Assembly (NCBI RefSeq): GCF_033095965.1
Contig: NZ_AP026801.1
Span: forward strand, 1,756,001 to 1,820,000
Direction of reading: 5' to 3'
Length of the DNA stretch: 64,000 nt
Source: Xylocopilactobacillus apis
Lineage (GTDB): Bacteria > Bacillota > Bacilli > Lactobacillales > Lactobacillaceae
Shown here: piece after piece, positions 8,001 to 15,823 of the stretch
How the letters are laid out: each line of letters starts with the position of its first letter
How positions within the stretch are numbered: position 1 is the stretch's first letter
Made by a program: the position numbers and the translations under genes
Notes under the pieces: generated by a model
Database searches by the model: none
What the model saw: the letters and a program-made list of their open reading frames with translations, nothing else
What the model was told of the DNA's origin: nothing

Positions 8001-9797
8001 TCATTGCTTCAATTCTAAAATTGAATTAAAAACTTCTTGGGATAAAGCTACGTTATTCTTTACTGCTTGGCGCTTATTAATGCTTTGCCGTCTCAGTAAA
8101 TCTTGCTTTTTCGAAACACTCTTTTTTCCGCCTGAAACTGCGGCATTTTTCCTAAGCGGCGGAACATCAACTCTAGCAAGTGCCTTTCCTTCAACAACTG
8201 CCTGTACTGGCATCGGATAAAGAGTTCTTGGAACTGAGTATTTAAGTTTATGAACCAAATCTTGCGTTAAGCGCCCTGCATCTTCCCGATGCACAATAAA
8301 CGATAAAGCATCGATTGGCGAATAATTAATATTAACTTCAACTTTCACCACATCAGCTTTTTGATAACCAGCATCTTCAGTATCTAAAGTTGCATATCCA
8401 TGAGATACCGATTTCAGCTCATTAAAGAATTGATACGCTACCTCTGAAACCGGAATTTGATAAAGAAGTTCGGTATTTTTCGCCTTAGAATCCATATCAA
8501 CTAAGAGTCCTTTATGCTGATCGGCTAACTTCATAACTGGACTGAGTAATTCATTAGGCACTTCGATCGTTGCATTAACCATTGGTTCTTCAACGTAATC
8601 AATATCGTTAAAATATGGAAACTGAGTTGGATTCGTGATCTCCTTAACTTCATTATTTTTCTTTAGATGAATGCGATAAGTTACGTTGGGAGCAGTGGTT
8701 AAAACTTCAAGACCATATTCATTTTTCAGTCGTTCTTGAATAATCTGCAGGTGAAACATGCCAAGAAATCCACAACGAAATCCTGGCCCCAATGCATCAG
8801 ATACTTCTTCTCGATAATGAAATGATGGATCATTAAGTGCTAATTTTGCCAAAGAGTTTTTTAATTCTGGATAATCATTGTTTTTCGGATAAAATCCCGC
8901 AAATACTACTGATTGTGCTGCTTCGTATCCCGAAAGAGCATTTTCAGCAGAGTTATTTTTGAGCGTTAAAGTATCACCCACCCGAACTGATTGTGGGTCT
9001 TTTAATCCTGTCACTACATATCCAACGTCTCCGACAGACAACTGATTGGTTGTTTTCATTTCAGGGGTAAAAAAGCCAATTTCATGAGCTTGAAAACTGA
9101 TCTTTTTGGCCATTAAAAGGGCTTGATCCTCAGATTTTAACTGTCCATCAAAAATTCTCACATAAGCAATAATTCCTAGAAAAGGATTATACAAATAATC
9201 AAAAACCAGAGCTTTAAGCGGCTTTTTTAAATCACCTTTAGGAGCTGGAATTCTAGTTCTAATTGCTTCTAGAACTTCTTTTACTCCCTGCCCGGTTTTA
9301 GCAGATATTTTTAAGATCTCTTCTTCTGCCAAACTATCATCTAACTGTATAATTTGTTCTTCAGTTTCTTCAACGTCAGCTGAAGGCATATCAACCTTAT
9401 TAATCACGGGAATAATTGCCAAGTGATTCTTTTTAGCTAAGCGATAATTTGCCACGGTTTGAGCTTGAACTCCTTGGGTCGCATCAACTAATAAAATAGC
9501 TCCGTCACTTGCAGCAAGACTTTTAGATACTTCATAAGAAAAATCAACGTGCCCTGGCGTATCAATAAAATTATATTCATACTGATGTCCATCTTCTGCT
9601 TGGTAAACATTTCGCACCGTGCGTGATTTAACAGTAACTCCGTGTTCCTGTTCAACCTTTAAATCATCCAAAAGTTGCGCTTTTTCTTCTCGTTCATCGA
9701 TCGTATTGGTCAACTCCATAATCCGATCAGCTAAAGTTGACTTCCCATGATCAATATGAGCAATAATTGAAAAATTACGAATATATTTTGGCTCCAC
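8001..9797 (-). CDS. lepA: LepA-like translational GTPase (elongation factor 4 family)
   Basis: 598 residues, the usual LepA length. G1 is AHIDHGKST, switch I is EQEHGVTVKS, G3 is DTPGHVDF and G4 is NKVD; the C-terminal domain has the RRNAAVSGGKKS-like basic region and ends ILELKQ. LepA back-translocates or rescues stalled ribosomes. The switch region differs from the common DxERERGITIK form (here VEQEHGVTVKSRTV), which suggests a divergent second LepA as found in some lactobacilli; I cannot confirm a second copy here. GTG start at 9797 with AAAGGA upstream, three bases after the TetR gene with which it forms an operon. Confidence 0.85.
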   Translation of the reverse strand: MEPKYIRNFSIIAHIDHGKSTLADRIMELTNTIDEREEKAQLLDDLKVEQEHGVTVKSRTVRNVYQAEDGHQYEYNFIDTPGHVDFSYEVSKSLAASDGAILLVDATQGVQAQTVANYRLAKKNHLAIIPVINKVDMPSADVEETEEQIIQLDDSLAEEEILKISAKTGQGVKEVLEAIRTRIPAPKGDLKKPLKALVFDYLYNPFLGIIAYVRIFDGQLKSEDQALLMAKKISFQAHEIGFFTPEMKTTNQLSVGDVGYVVTGLKDPQSVRVGDTLTLKNNSAENALSGYEAAQSVVFAGFYPKNNDYPELKNSLAKLALNDPSFHYREEVSDALGPGFRCGFLGMFHLQIIQERLKNEYGLEVLTTAPNVTYRIHLKKNNEVKEITNPTQFPYFNDIDYVEEPMVNATIEVPNELLSPVMKLADQHKGLLVDMDSKAKNTELLYQIPVSEVAYQFFNELKSVSHGYATLDTEDAGYQKADVVKVEVNINYSPIDALSFIVHREDAGRLTQDLVHKLKYSVPRTLYPMPVQAVVEGKALARVDVPPLRKNAAVSGGKKSVSKKQDLLRRQSINKRQAVKNNVALSQEVFNSILELKQ

Positions 9798-9799
9798 TA

Positions 9800-10453
9800 T
9801 TAATTTTCCTTTCTTATAAATACGCCCTGCAGGTAGTCGTCAAACATCTTTCTCGCTTGTTGATTTAAATCAATATGAAAATCGGTCATCGTTAAAGATA
9901 ACTGTTGATGATTAAATTGATCTAACCCTACTAAATTCATTAAACCGCTAATAATTGCACTTTGAGCAAAAAAAAGTTCGTTAACTTCGTTTGAATTAAA
10001 ATTTGGAATCTTATCAGCAATCATCTGATTAAGGCTCTGCGTAATTTCATATAATTTTTGTCTTCCACGCGCAGTCTGTTCTTTAATACTATCTTTTTCG
10101 AGCACTTGACCTCTTAGAGCATTTAAACGAACAACTACTGGTCGATTTTGGATTAATTCATCGGTTAAATCTAATAAAAAACATCTTAATTCCTGTAAAC
10201 TAGAAATTTCACGTTCTTCAAAAAGTTGATGCGCTGATAAAAAATATTCCTGATATCCATGAAGTAAAAGATCCATAAAAATACTTTCTTTGTTAGGATA
10301 ATAATTAAACAATGTCCCTTTTGCCACATGCGCTAATTGTGCAATTTGATTCATTGAAATTTCAAAATATGTTTGATTTTGAAAAAGTTCTAAAGCAGCG
10401 TCCGCAATCTGCTGAGTTTTAATTTCTTTTTGTTTTTCACTTTGAGCGTACAT
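9800..10453 (-). CDS. TetR/AcrR family transcriptional regulator
   Basis: About 217 residues. The N-terminal helix-turn-helix (AALELFQNQTYFEISMNQIAQLAHVAKGTLFNYYPNK, approx. residues 15-51, read in parts) is typical TetR; the rest is an all-helical ligand domain. An ATG at 10492 is in frame, but the promoter places transcription start near 10490, and GGGAG precedes ATG 10453, so the shorter form is chosen. A perfect palindrome TGACCGgCGGTCA lies between start site and start codon and is the likely autorepressor operator. The regulator therefore probably also controls lepA downstream, an unusual setting for that gene. Confidence 0.85.
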   Translation of the reverse strand: MYAQSEKQKEIKTQQIADAALELFQNQTYFEISMNQIAQLAHVAKGTLFNYYPNKESIFMDLLLHGYQEYFLSAHQLFEEREISSLQELRCFLLDLTDELIQNRPVVVRLNALRGQVLEKDSIKEQTARGRQKLYEITQSLNQMIADKIPNFNSNEVNELFFAQSAIISGLMNLVGLDQFNHQQLSLTMTDFHIDLNQQARKMFDDYLQGVFIRKEN

Positions 10454-10469
10454 CTTTATCTCCCGAAAA

Positions 10470-10482
10470 TGACCGGCGGTCA
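10470..10482. promoter_or_regulatory. TetR operator palindrome
   Basis: TGACCG and CGGTCA flank a central base, forming a perfect 13-bp palindrome about 10-20 bases downstream of the predicted transcription start of tetR-lepA, a position suited to repression. Confidence 0.65.
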
Positions 10483-10497
10483 ATTTAACCATAAAGC

Positions 10498-10526
10498 ATT
10501 ATAAATCGTTGACAAAATAACGTCAA
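10498..10526 (-). promoter_or_regulatory. Promoter of tetR-lepA operon
   Basis: TTGACG (10521-10526) and TATAAT (10498-10503) on the - strand with 17-base spacing, close to the sigma-A consensus. Confidence 0.75.
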
Positions 10527-10534
10527 ATTAAAAG

Positions 10535-10560
10535 CAAAAAAATAACCAGCCGAAGCTGGT
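10535..10560 (-). terminator. Terminator downstream of the small membrane-protein gene
   Basis: ACCAGC (10545-10550) and GCTGGT (10555-10560) around a CGAA/TTCG tetraloop, followed on the - strand by TATTTTTTT. Confidence 0.75.
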
Positions 10561-10566
10561 TTTAAT

Positions 10567-11076
10567 TTAGTGAATAAAGTAAGGGATGATACCTAAGGCA
10601 AGACTTGTTATTCCCAAAATAATGGTCCCTGTGCGATCATGTCTTCCTCCATATTTCTTACTTAATTTAGAATAAGTAAACATCACGATTAAAAGTTGAA
10701 TTAACGCCATAATTCCTTGAGTAATTTTCAAATCTAAGGTATTAGGAATAATAATTCCCAATAGATTACTGATAACAATCCCTAGAACTAATGACATAAA
10801 TAGTGCCTGCGTACTTGACCTTGAAGACAAAAGTTTAAGCAATAGCCAATCAATTATGAAGAGAACTAAAAAGGTAATAATTGAAACCAAAGCTGCTAAT
10901 CCTAATTGAAAATTTTTAAATTGTTCCGTCGAGAGCCCTAATTTTTCTTTAATAGCCAATAAGTTAGTGATTTCACCCAATGACTTACTGCTAAAAATAT
11001 ATACAATTATTTGCGATACCGGAACTAAAATAAAATAAATCAAATTGGTAAGCCATGAGACTTTTTCTTTTTTCAT
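10567..11076 (-). CDS. Hypothetical membrane protein, four to five helices
   Basis: 169 residues, strongly hydrophobic, with transmembrane segments near residues 9-30, 57-83, 88-108, 115-135 and 148-168. I recognise no family. GGAGGT precedes the ATG at 11076. It lies downstream of another membrane-protein gene (11153-11944) in the same orientation with a 76-bp gap and ends at a good terminator, so the two may be cotranscribed and may both respond to the LytTR-type box upstream. Immunity or transport is possible from context but unproven. Confidence 0.6.
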   Translation of the reverse strand: MKKEKVSWLTNLIYFILVPVSQIIVYIFSSKSLGEITNLLAIKEKLGLSTEQFKNFQLGLAALVSIITFLVLFIIDWLLLKLLSSRSSTQALFMSLVLGIVISNLLGIIIPNTLDLKITQGIMALIQLLIVMFTYSKLSKKYGGRHDRTGTIILGITSLALGIIPYFIH

Positions 11077-11152
11077 TATAAATTACCTCCATCTACTATC
11101 AATGATAACACTAAATAGATTAGAAATAACTTATTTAACTAAAAATCGAGTT

Positions 11153-11944
11153 TTAGTTTGTCTGACTGGATTCTTTCTTTGCTTTGATAAAATAATAAAC
11201 AACAACCGCAAATATAGCTATATCAAAGGCTACAAAAAACGGAATAAAAGGTCCTGTACATTCTATTGCTATCATTGCCACAAGAATTAGCAAACCATTA
11301 TAAGCTTGAGCTTTAGCTGGTATTTTAACCCCCAAATATCTATAAAGCAATAAAGTTATTGGTATTGAAGATAACATTATATTAGAAGAAGTTGTCGTGT
11401 TCCCCAACCAAATACATGCAATGAAAAGTGCTCCAATCAATAAAACATAAATGCCAACAATTTTCTTCACTTTTTCCGTATTTAGAAGATAACGACGAAC
11501 AACGAATTCATAGACACCAATAAAAATTAAGATTCCTATTGTTAAAGGAATGGATTGTTTTGTTGAAGATCGAAACGAAGGTGTCTGATAAACAAAGATA
11601 TCACTCAAAAATGTATTAACAATTATTAGTGAGGCTACTGAAATAAGGTAGTAGAATCCAAGTTTTTCTGATTTTATATTTTGAACATTATGATGCCTGA
11701 AAAATAGATACCCTCCAAAACCGACTAACATCAATATAAGTACAGGAGTTATTGACATATAAGTTGATTTATTCAACCATAACGCAACAATTAATGCGGC
11801 CCCAATAATTAATTGAAGTAATCCTGCTATTAATTTTGATTTAGATTTTGCTTTTATAAATTTATAAAGCATAAATTCGTTAATCCCAGTTAACACCAAG
11901 ATTTCGATACTTGAAAAAATTAAGTCTTTTATTCTTACGTCCAT
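11153..11944 (-). CDS. Hypothetical polytopic membrane protein
   Basis: About 263 residues with seven or eight predicted helices and two internally similar halves (xxEFMLYKFIKAKSKSK and YEFVVRRYLLNTEKVKK each precede a pair of helices), suggesting an internal duplication. No family recognised. The start is ATG 11944 with GGAG eight bases upstream; a GTG at 11947 is possible. TATAAT lies on the - strand near 11971-11976, and two 9-bp direct repeats 12 bases apart lie about 30 bases further upstream, so this gene is the best candidate target of the adjacent AgrA-like regulator. Confidence 0.6.
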   Translation of the reverse strand: MDVRIKDLIFSSIEILVLTGINEFMLYKFIKAKSKSKLIAGLLQLIIGAALIVALWLNKSTYMSITPVLILMLVGFGGYLFFRHHNVQNIKSEKLGFYYLISVASLIIVNTFLSDIFVYQTPSFRSSTKQSIPLTIGILIFIGVYEFVVRRYLLNTEKVKKIVGIYVLLIGALFIACIWLGNTTTSSNIMLSSIPITLLLYRYLGVKIPAKAQAYNGLLILVAMIAIECTGPFIPFFVAFDIAIFAVVVYYFIKAKKESSQTN

Positions 11945-12011
11945 CACATTTTCTCCACTTTTAAGATAGAAATATTATAGTTTGTTTTTTTACCAAAATA
12001 TCAAATTCGAT

Positions 12012-12041
12012 TAAACGTTAGTTTTTCCGTCATGAACGTTA
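12012..12041 (-). promoter_or_regulatory. LytTR-type direct repeats upstream of membrane-protein gene
   Basis: On the - strand TAACGTTCA, twelve bases, then TAACGTTTA. Nine-base direct repeats with a 12-base gap (21-bp period, two helical turns) are the binding format of AgrA/PlnC/ComE-type regulators. They lie just past the end of the frameshifted regulator gene and upstream of 11944. Confidence 0.65.
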
Positions 12042-12045
12042 AAAG

Positions 12046-12782
12046 CTATTTTAATATCTTGATTAACTCCCAAGATTTTCTAATCGATGCGTAGGCGACA
12101 CTCCCGTTATTAAAATACAGCTCGCGTTTATGGTTATCGAAATGTTCAAGCTGATCTAAATTAACCAAATAACTTCGATCACTGCGAAAAAGCATTGGAT
12201 ACTTCTCTTCTAAATCGTTCAAATTGCCGATAAATTCGGTCTTTTTGTCTTAGTAATTAACGTCACACGATGCGGATTTAGTTTTGACGTACTCAAATAG
12301 ATGATTTCAGAAATTGGAATGCTGTAATATTGCGTTCCAATGTGATAATTAAACATATTTTCTCTTTTGTATTCATCAGATTTCAAAAGATCATTCACCT
12401 TTAAAATATCTTCAATGATGTTTTGCTTAATATTATCAAGCCCTTTATCCTTTAAAATGTAGTCTAGAGGGGATACTTTGCGCTCAAGGGTCAAAATTGA
12501 AAGTTCATCATGAGTTGTAATAAAAACTATTTGAGCTCCTACAATCTGCTCACGAATCTTCATTGCCGTACTAAGCCCCTCATCTTTTTGTTTGCCGATT
12601 TGCATATCCAGAAAAAACAAACCCTGATGAGTTTGATCAACAAAATTCATCAACGTTTGCGAATTATCAGTTTCACAAATTAAGCCCATTGCGAGGTCAT
12701 GAATCATAATTGTATTTTTAATTATTGCTGCAAAATTAGCTCGCTGTTTGGAATCATCTTCCAACAAATATATTGGAAACAA
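12046..12782 (-). pseudogene. AgrA/ComE-like LytTR response regulator, frameshifted
   Basis: The receiver domain (LLEDDSKQR, LFFLDMQIG, VFITTHDE) is intact and is followed by the start of a LytTR domain (YYSIPISEIIYLSTSKLNPHR). At an A5 run (T5 on + strand, 12242-12246) the frame ends in TKTKRPNLSAI. One more A would continue into KTEFIGNLNDLEEKYPMLFR, SDRSYLVNLDQL and a stop at 12046, a full-length family member of about 245 residues. As sequenced the DNA-binding domain is lost. TTG start at 12782 with AGGAG upstream. It pairs with the sensor kinase gene four bases upstream. Confidence 0.85.
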
Positions 12783-12785
12783 ATC

Positions 12786-13553
12786 TTATTCTCCTGTAAT
12801 CATTAATGTTGCTTGGAAATGCTGTTTTACAACTTCCGTTTCGAAAAACAAATTTTCATTCTGCTTTACAATTTTATCAACGTTATTTAACCCAAAGCCT
12901 GAATGCCCCGACTTAGTGGTATAGCCACTTTGAGAAATCTGGCTTAGATCTTCTAGATCATTAACAAAGTTATCAACTGTAATCACAATTTGATCGTTTG
13001 ATTTAATTAAAGCACAAATTACTAATTTATTCTCTTCTTTTGTTGCCTGTTCAATTGCGTTATCTAACAATATTCCAATTACTCTAACAATTGATAAAAT
13101 ATCGTGATTTTTGATTTCAATCGATTCTGTAATTTCCAGCTCTAAATTAATTCCCAACTTTCTAGCATAGAAAAATTTTTCAATGATTAATCCTCTAATC
13201 GGTTCGTTTTTTAAATAATTAATGTTACTAATTGACTGATCTTCTAATTCACTTTGACTAGGCTGCTCCCTAACTAACTGCTCATAGTACTCTTTAAATT
13301 GTTTATGGTCTCCCTCTTTTACAAAACCTTCCAGAGCCAAAAGCATATTTTTATAATCATGTTTAAAATGACGTAGTTCTTGATATTGCTGTTCAATATT
13401 ATCAAGGTAGTCTTTTAATTGCTTATTTTGCGCAAATTTTATTTCAGTATCTCTTCGATAATTAAATGCTCGCACGAATGACACAATTACAAAGAAAGTT
13501 AAAATTATAAAAATTGCGAAGATGCCCAACACTAAATAGTTGATAATATTCAT
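12786..13553 (-). CDS. HPK10-type sensor histidine kinase, catalytic part (AgrC/ComD-like)
   Basis: About 255 residues: one transmembrane helix (residues 5-28), a coiled-coil linker, the H-box RHFKHDYKNMLLAL, the N-box LLDNAIEQA and the G-box SGHSGFGLNNV. This is the HPK10 family that senses peptide pheromones. Complete AgrC/ComD proteins have six or seven helices in front of this; here they are encoded by the separate upstream gene, with a 44-bp gap containing several stops, so the receptor is split rather than joined by one frameshift. ATG 13553 is preceded by a weak TAGG site; TTG 13556 is possible. Confidence 0.8.
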   Translation of the reverse strand: MNIINYLVLGIFAIFIILTFFVIVSFVRAFNYRRDTEIKFAQNKQLKDYLDNIEQQYQELRHFKHDYKNMLLALEGFVKEGDHKQFKEYYEQLVREQPSQSELEDQSISNINYLKNEPIRGLIIEKFFYARKLGINLELEITESIEIKNHDILSIVRVIGILLDNAIEQATKEENKLVICALIKSNDQIVITVDNFVNDLEDLSQISQSGYTTKSGHSGFGLNNVDKIVKQNENLFFETEVVKQHFQATLMITGE

Positions 13554-13597
13554 CAAACCTACAAACTTACTAGAATCGAGATTTATATTTATTGTTT

Positions 13598-14200
13598 TTA
13601 AAAATTAATACTGAAAATTGTTCCAAAGATTTGGATAAAAGAAATTGCAAAAATTAAAAAAGCTAAGAAACTAAAGGTTCTAGATTCCAAATTAACCTCT
13701 TTAATATTTTGAACAAAAAACATTATTTTTTCACGATACTTATTAAGCAGCTTAATACTAATTATTAAAAGTGAAATCATTAACACAACTGTAAAGATGC
13801 CTAAAAATAAAGAACCCAAACCATTTGGAATTTTATTAAACAATGGCAAAAAAATCTGAGCACACACCGATGAAACAGTGGAACAAATCTGGATTACAAG
13901 GATCATCAAGATACGATTACTCATGTATTGATAATCAATCTTTTTATATCGCAGCTTTTGATAAATCCATGAAATAATTAGCCACAAAAGAAAAACGGGG
14001 ATTCCAATTATACTGGCAGCAATCATAATAAAATTTTTAAAACCGTGCTTTTTGTTGTGAGAATCTTTCAAGAGAAAACTCGAATGTACTACCGCATAGA
14101 CAAATACAGAAATAACTATACTTAATATGAAAGACGCTTGTAAGAAAAACGACAAAATGAAATTCAACACAAACGTAGACATCAATTTATTACTTAACAT
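13598..14200 (-). CDS. Polytopic membrane protein, probable detached sensor domain of the pheromone receptor
   Basis: About 200 residues with five to six transmembrane helices and no catalytic motif. It lies directly upstream of the kinase part and has the size and topology of the N-terminal half of AgrC/ComD. ATG 14200 is chosen because AAGGA lies seven bases before it; a TTG at 14221 is weaker. It could instead be an independent transporter-like protein, but its position argues for a split receptor. No AIP or pheromone precursor gene was found nearby. Confidence 0.55.
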   Translation of the reverse strand: MLSNKLMSTFVLNFILSFFLQASFILSIVISVFVYAVVHSSFLLKDSHNKKHGFKNFIMIAASIIGIPVFLLWLIISWIYQKLRYKKIDYQYMSNRILMILVIQICSTVSSVCAQIFLPLFNKIPNGLGSLFLGIFTVVLMISLLIISIKLLNKYREKIMFFVQNIKEVNLESRTFSFLAFLIFAISFIQIFGTIFSINF

Positions 14201-14343
14201 AAATTTCTTCCTTTTAAACAATTAATTTTATGATTTCATCTTAGCATTGGAAAAATAAAAAAAAATTTATTAATCTCAAACGTAAATATTTGCGTAATTA
14301 ATGTGAACAAGGTTATTTACAGCGGCATATTTAAAAATTACTG

Positions 14344-14372
14344 TTGACGCAGATAAATGATTATGATTTAAT
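14344..14372 (+). promoter_or_regulatory. Promoter of aromatic amino-acid operon
   Basis: TTGACG (14344-14349) and TTTAAT (14367-14372) with 17-base spacing lie 32 bases before the leader peptide start. Confidence 0.65.
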
Positions 14373-14403
14373 GTAACCATTCAATAAACGAAAGGGAATC
14401 ATT

Positions 14404-14460
14404 ATGACACGCTGCATTTTAAATAAAGATTACTATTATGGCTTTGCTTATTTTAGCTAG
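14404..14460 (+). CDS. Tyr/Phe-rich leader peptide of the aromatic operon
   Basis: An 18-residue ORF, MTRCILNKDYYYGFAYFS, with AAAGGG eight bases before the ATG. Six of the last nine residues are Tyr (four) or Phe (two), the end products of the pathway encoded downstream. It ends at a TAG whose last base starts segment 1 of a chain of seven mutually exclusive RNA stems (14460-14609). This is the design of pheL/trpL-type attenuation leaders: the ribosome pauses at the Tyr/Phe codons when charged tRNA is scarce. Function is inferred from composition and the RNA fold; no published homologue was checked. Confidence 0.8.
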   Translation: MTRCILNKDYYYGFAYFS

Positions 14461-14619
14461 CGTCCGTAATTCTTATTGGATACGGACGCCAGAAATTGTC
14501 CGTGTCTGAGCAGAGTCATTTTGATCCACCAGCTAGACACAATGTGATCTAGCTTGAGCCATATCATCATTAGCTTAAAAACCAGTTAGATTACAACAGT
14601 CTAGCTGGTTTTTTTTATT
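14460..14619 (+). promoter_or_regulatory. Seven-segment transcription attenuator of the aromatic operon
   Basis: Segments: 1 GCGTCCGTA (14460-14468), 2 TACGGACGC (14481-14489), 3 GTCCGTGTCT (14498-14507), 4 AGCTAGACAC (14531-14540), 5 TGTGATCTAGCT (14543-14554), 6 ACCAGTTAGA with following TTACA (14581-14595), 7 TCTAGCTGGT (14600-14609) then T8. Neighbouring segments pair: 1:2 nine pairs, 2:3 six or seven, 3:4 six, 4:5 ten with a bulge, 5:6 twelve, 6:7 ten. A ribosome at the stop codon masks segment 1, giving 2:3, 4:5 and the 6:7 terminator. A ribosome stalled earlier leaves 1:2, 3:4 and the 5:6 antiterminator. No T-box motif is present. Confidence 0.8.
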
Positions 14620-14636
14620 ATTTTTAAGGAGAGAAT

Positions 14637-15821
14637 ATGAATAAACGTCAACTATCGCTTAGTTTATACCTAAACTATTTCATCCATGGCTTTGGATTAA
14701 TTATCCTAACGCAAAATATGCAGGCCTTAAGTAATCATTGGCAGACCCCCATTGCTACAGTATCTTACGTCGTTTCAGGCGTTGGAATCGGTCGGCTGGT
14801 CGCTTACTTTATCCTGGGTAACTTATCTGACCACTTTGGACGGAAAATTTTCGTCAACGTTGGGATGCTCAGTTACTTTATCTTTTTTGTCGGAATGGCT
14901 TTTGTAAAAAATATCCAAGTGGCTTACATGCTGTCCATCTTAGCAGGAATTGCTAACTCTGCTCTTGATTCAGGTACTTATACTACTTTTATCGAGATGG
15001 GAAGTCCTCAAGGTTCCGCTAATGTTCTAATAAAAGCTTTTGTCTCATGCGGTGAATTTATCCTACCATTGGTAGTTGCGAACCTTGAATCTAATAAGCT
15101 CTGGTATGGTTGGTCATTCATGATTGCAGCAGTAATTTTAGTTTTCAATTTTGTTTTCTTAAATCGCCAAAAGTTCCCGCCCCGCAATCAAGACGATGTT
15201 GAAACTGAATCTGCCAGTCAAGAACTAACTGGCACAAAAAAAATAATAGTTTCCGTCAGTTTGATGGGCTACGGATATACAGCAATGGCCCTGATGATTT
15301 TATACACCCAGTGGATTACTCTTTTCGTTAGGAAAACTTTTAACTTTAGTATGTCTTTATCTCATTGGCTCTTATCTTTATACAGTATCGGTTCAATTAC
15401 GGGAGTTATTATAATTTTCCTTTTACTACGCAAAGGCATTCCTGAAAACAAACTGTTATTAATGCTTAATATCATGTCCTTGCTGGCATTAGCCATCGTT
15501 TGTTACAGTCCAATTGCTATTATTTCCATGCTGGCAGCTTTTGCTTTTGGATTTTCTGCTGCCGGCGGAGTACTGCAAATGGGACTTAACCTTTTTATCA
15601 AACTCTATCCTCATGTCAAAGGTCGCATTACAGGAGTCTACTTTACCTTCGGCAGTCTGGCTTCATTTTCAATTCCGATTATTACCGGATGGCTGTCAAA
15701 ACAAAGTACAGCAAGTGCCATGCGTTTTGATTTAATAATCGGGATCGCTGGGGTAATATTTACCGGTCTTACCCACTGGGCACTTACAACTTCCAAAACT
15801 AATTTACAAAAGGAGCAATAA
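14637..15821 (+). CDS. MFS transporter of the aromatic operon
   Basis: 394 residues, twelve predicted helices, with the MFS signature GNLSDHFGRKIF between helices 2 and 3. It is the first structural gene after the attenuator (AAGGAG before ATG 14637) and is followed three bases later by aroC, so it is cotranscribed with the shikimate pathway. Import of shikimate/quinate or transport of an aromatic compound is the natural guess, but the substrate cannot be read from the sequence. It belongs to the drug/sugar-like MFS group rather than the known aromatic permease (APC) families. Confidence 0.8.
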   Translation: MNKRQLSLSLYLNYFIHGFGLIILTQNMQALSNHWQTPIATVSYVVSGVGIGRLVAYFILGNLSDHFGRKIFVNVGMLSYFIFFVGMAFVKNIQVAYMLSILAGIANSALDSGTYTTFIEMGSPQGSANVLIKAFVSCGEFILPLVVANLESNKLWYGWSFMIAAVILVFNFVFLNRQKFPPRNQDDVETESASQELTGTKKIIVSVSLMGYGYTAMALMILYTQWITLFVRKTFNFSMSLSHWLLSLYSIGSITGVIIIFLLLRKGIPENKLLLMLNIMSLLALAIVCYSPIAIISMLAAFAFGFSAAGGVLQMGLNLFIKLYPHVKGRITGVYFTFGSLASFSIPIITGWLSKQSTASAMRFDLIIGIAGVIFTGLTHWALTTSKTNLQKEQ

Positions 15822-15823
15822 AT

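Noticed and set aside
13553-13600. Single frameshift joining the two halves of the AgrC-like receptor
   Set aside because: The gap has stops in the continuing frame (TAA, TAA, TAA), so one indel cannot fuse them; two genes or older decay is more likely.
14380-14636. T-box riboswitch before the aromatic operon
   Set aside because: No AGGGTGGNACCGCG-like T-box sequence or specifier stem is present; the leader peptide plus alternating stems explain the region better.
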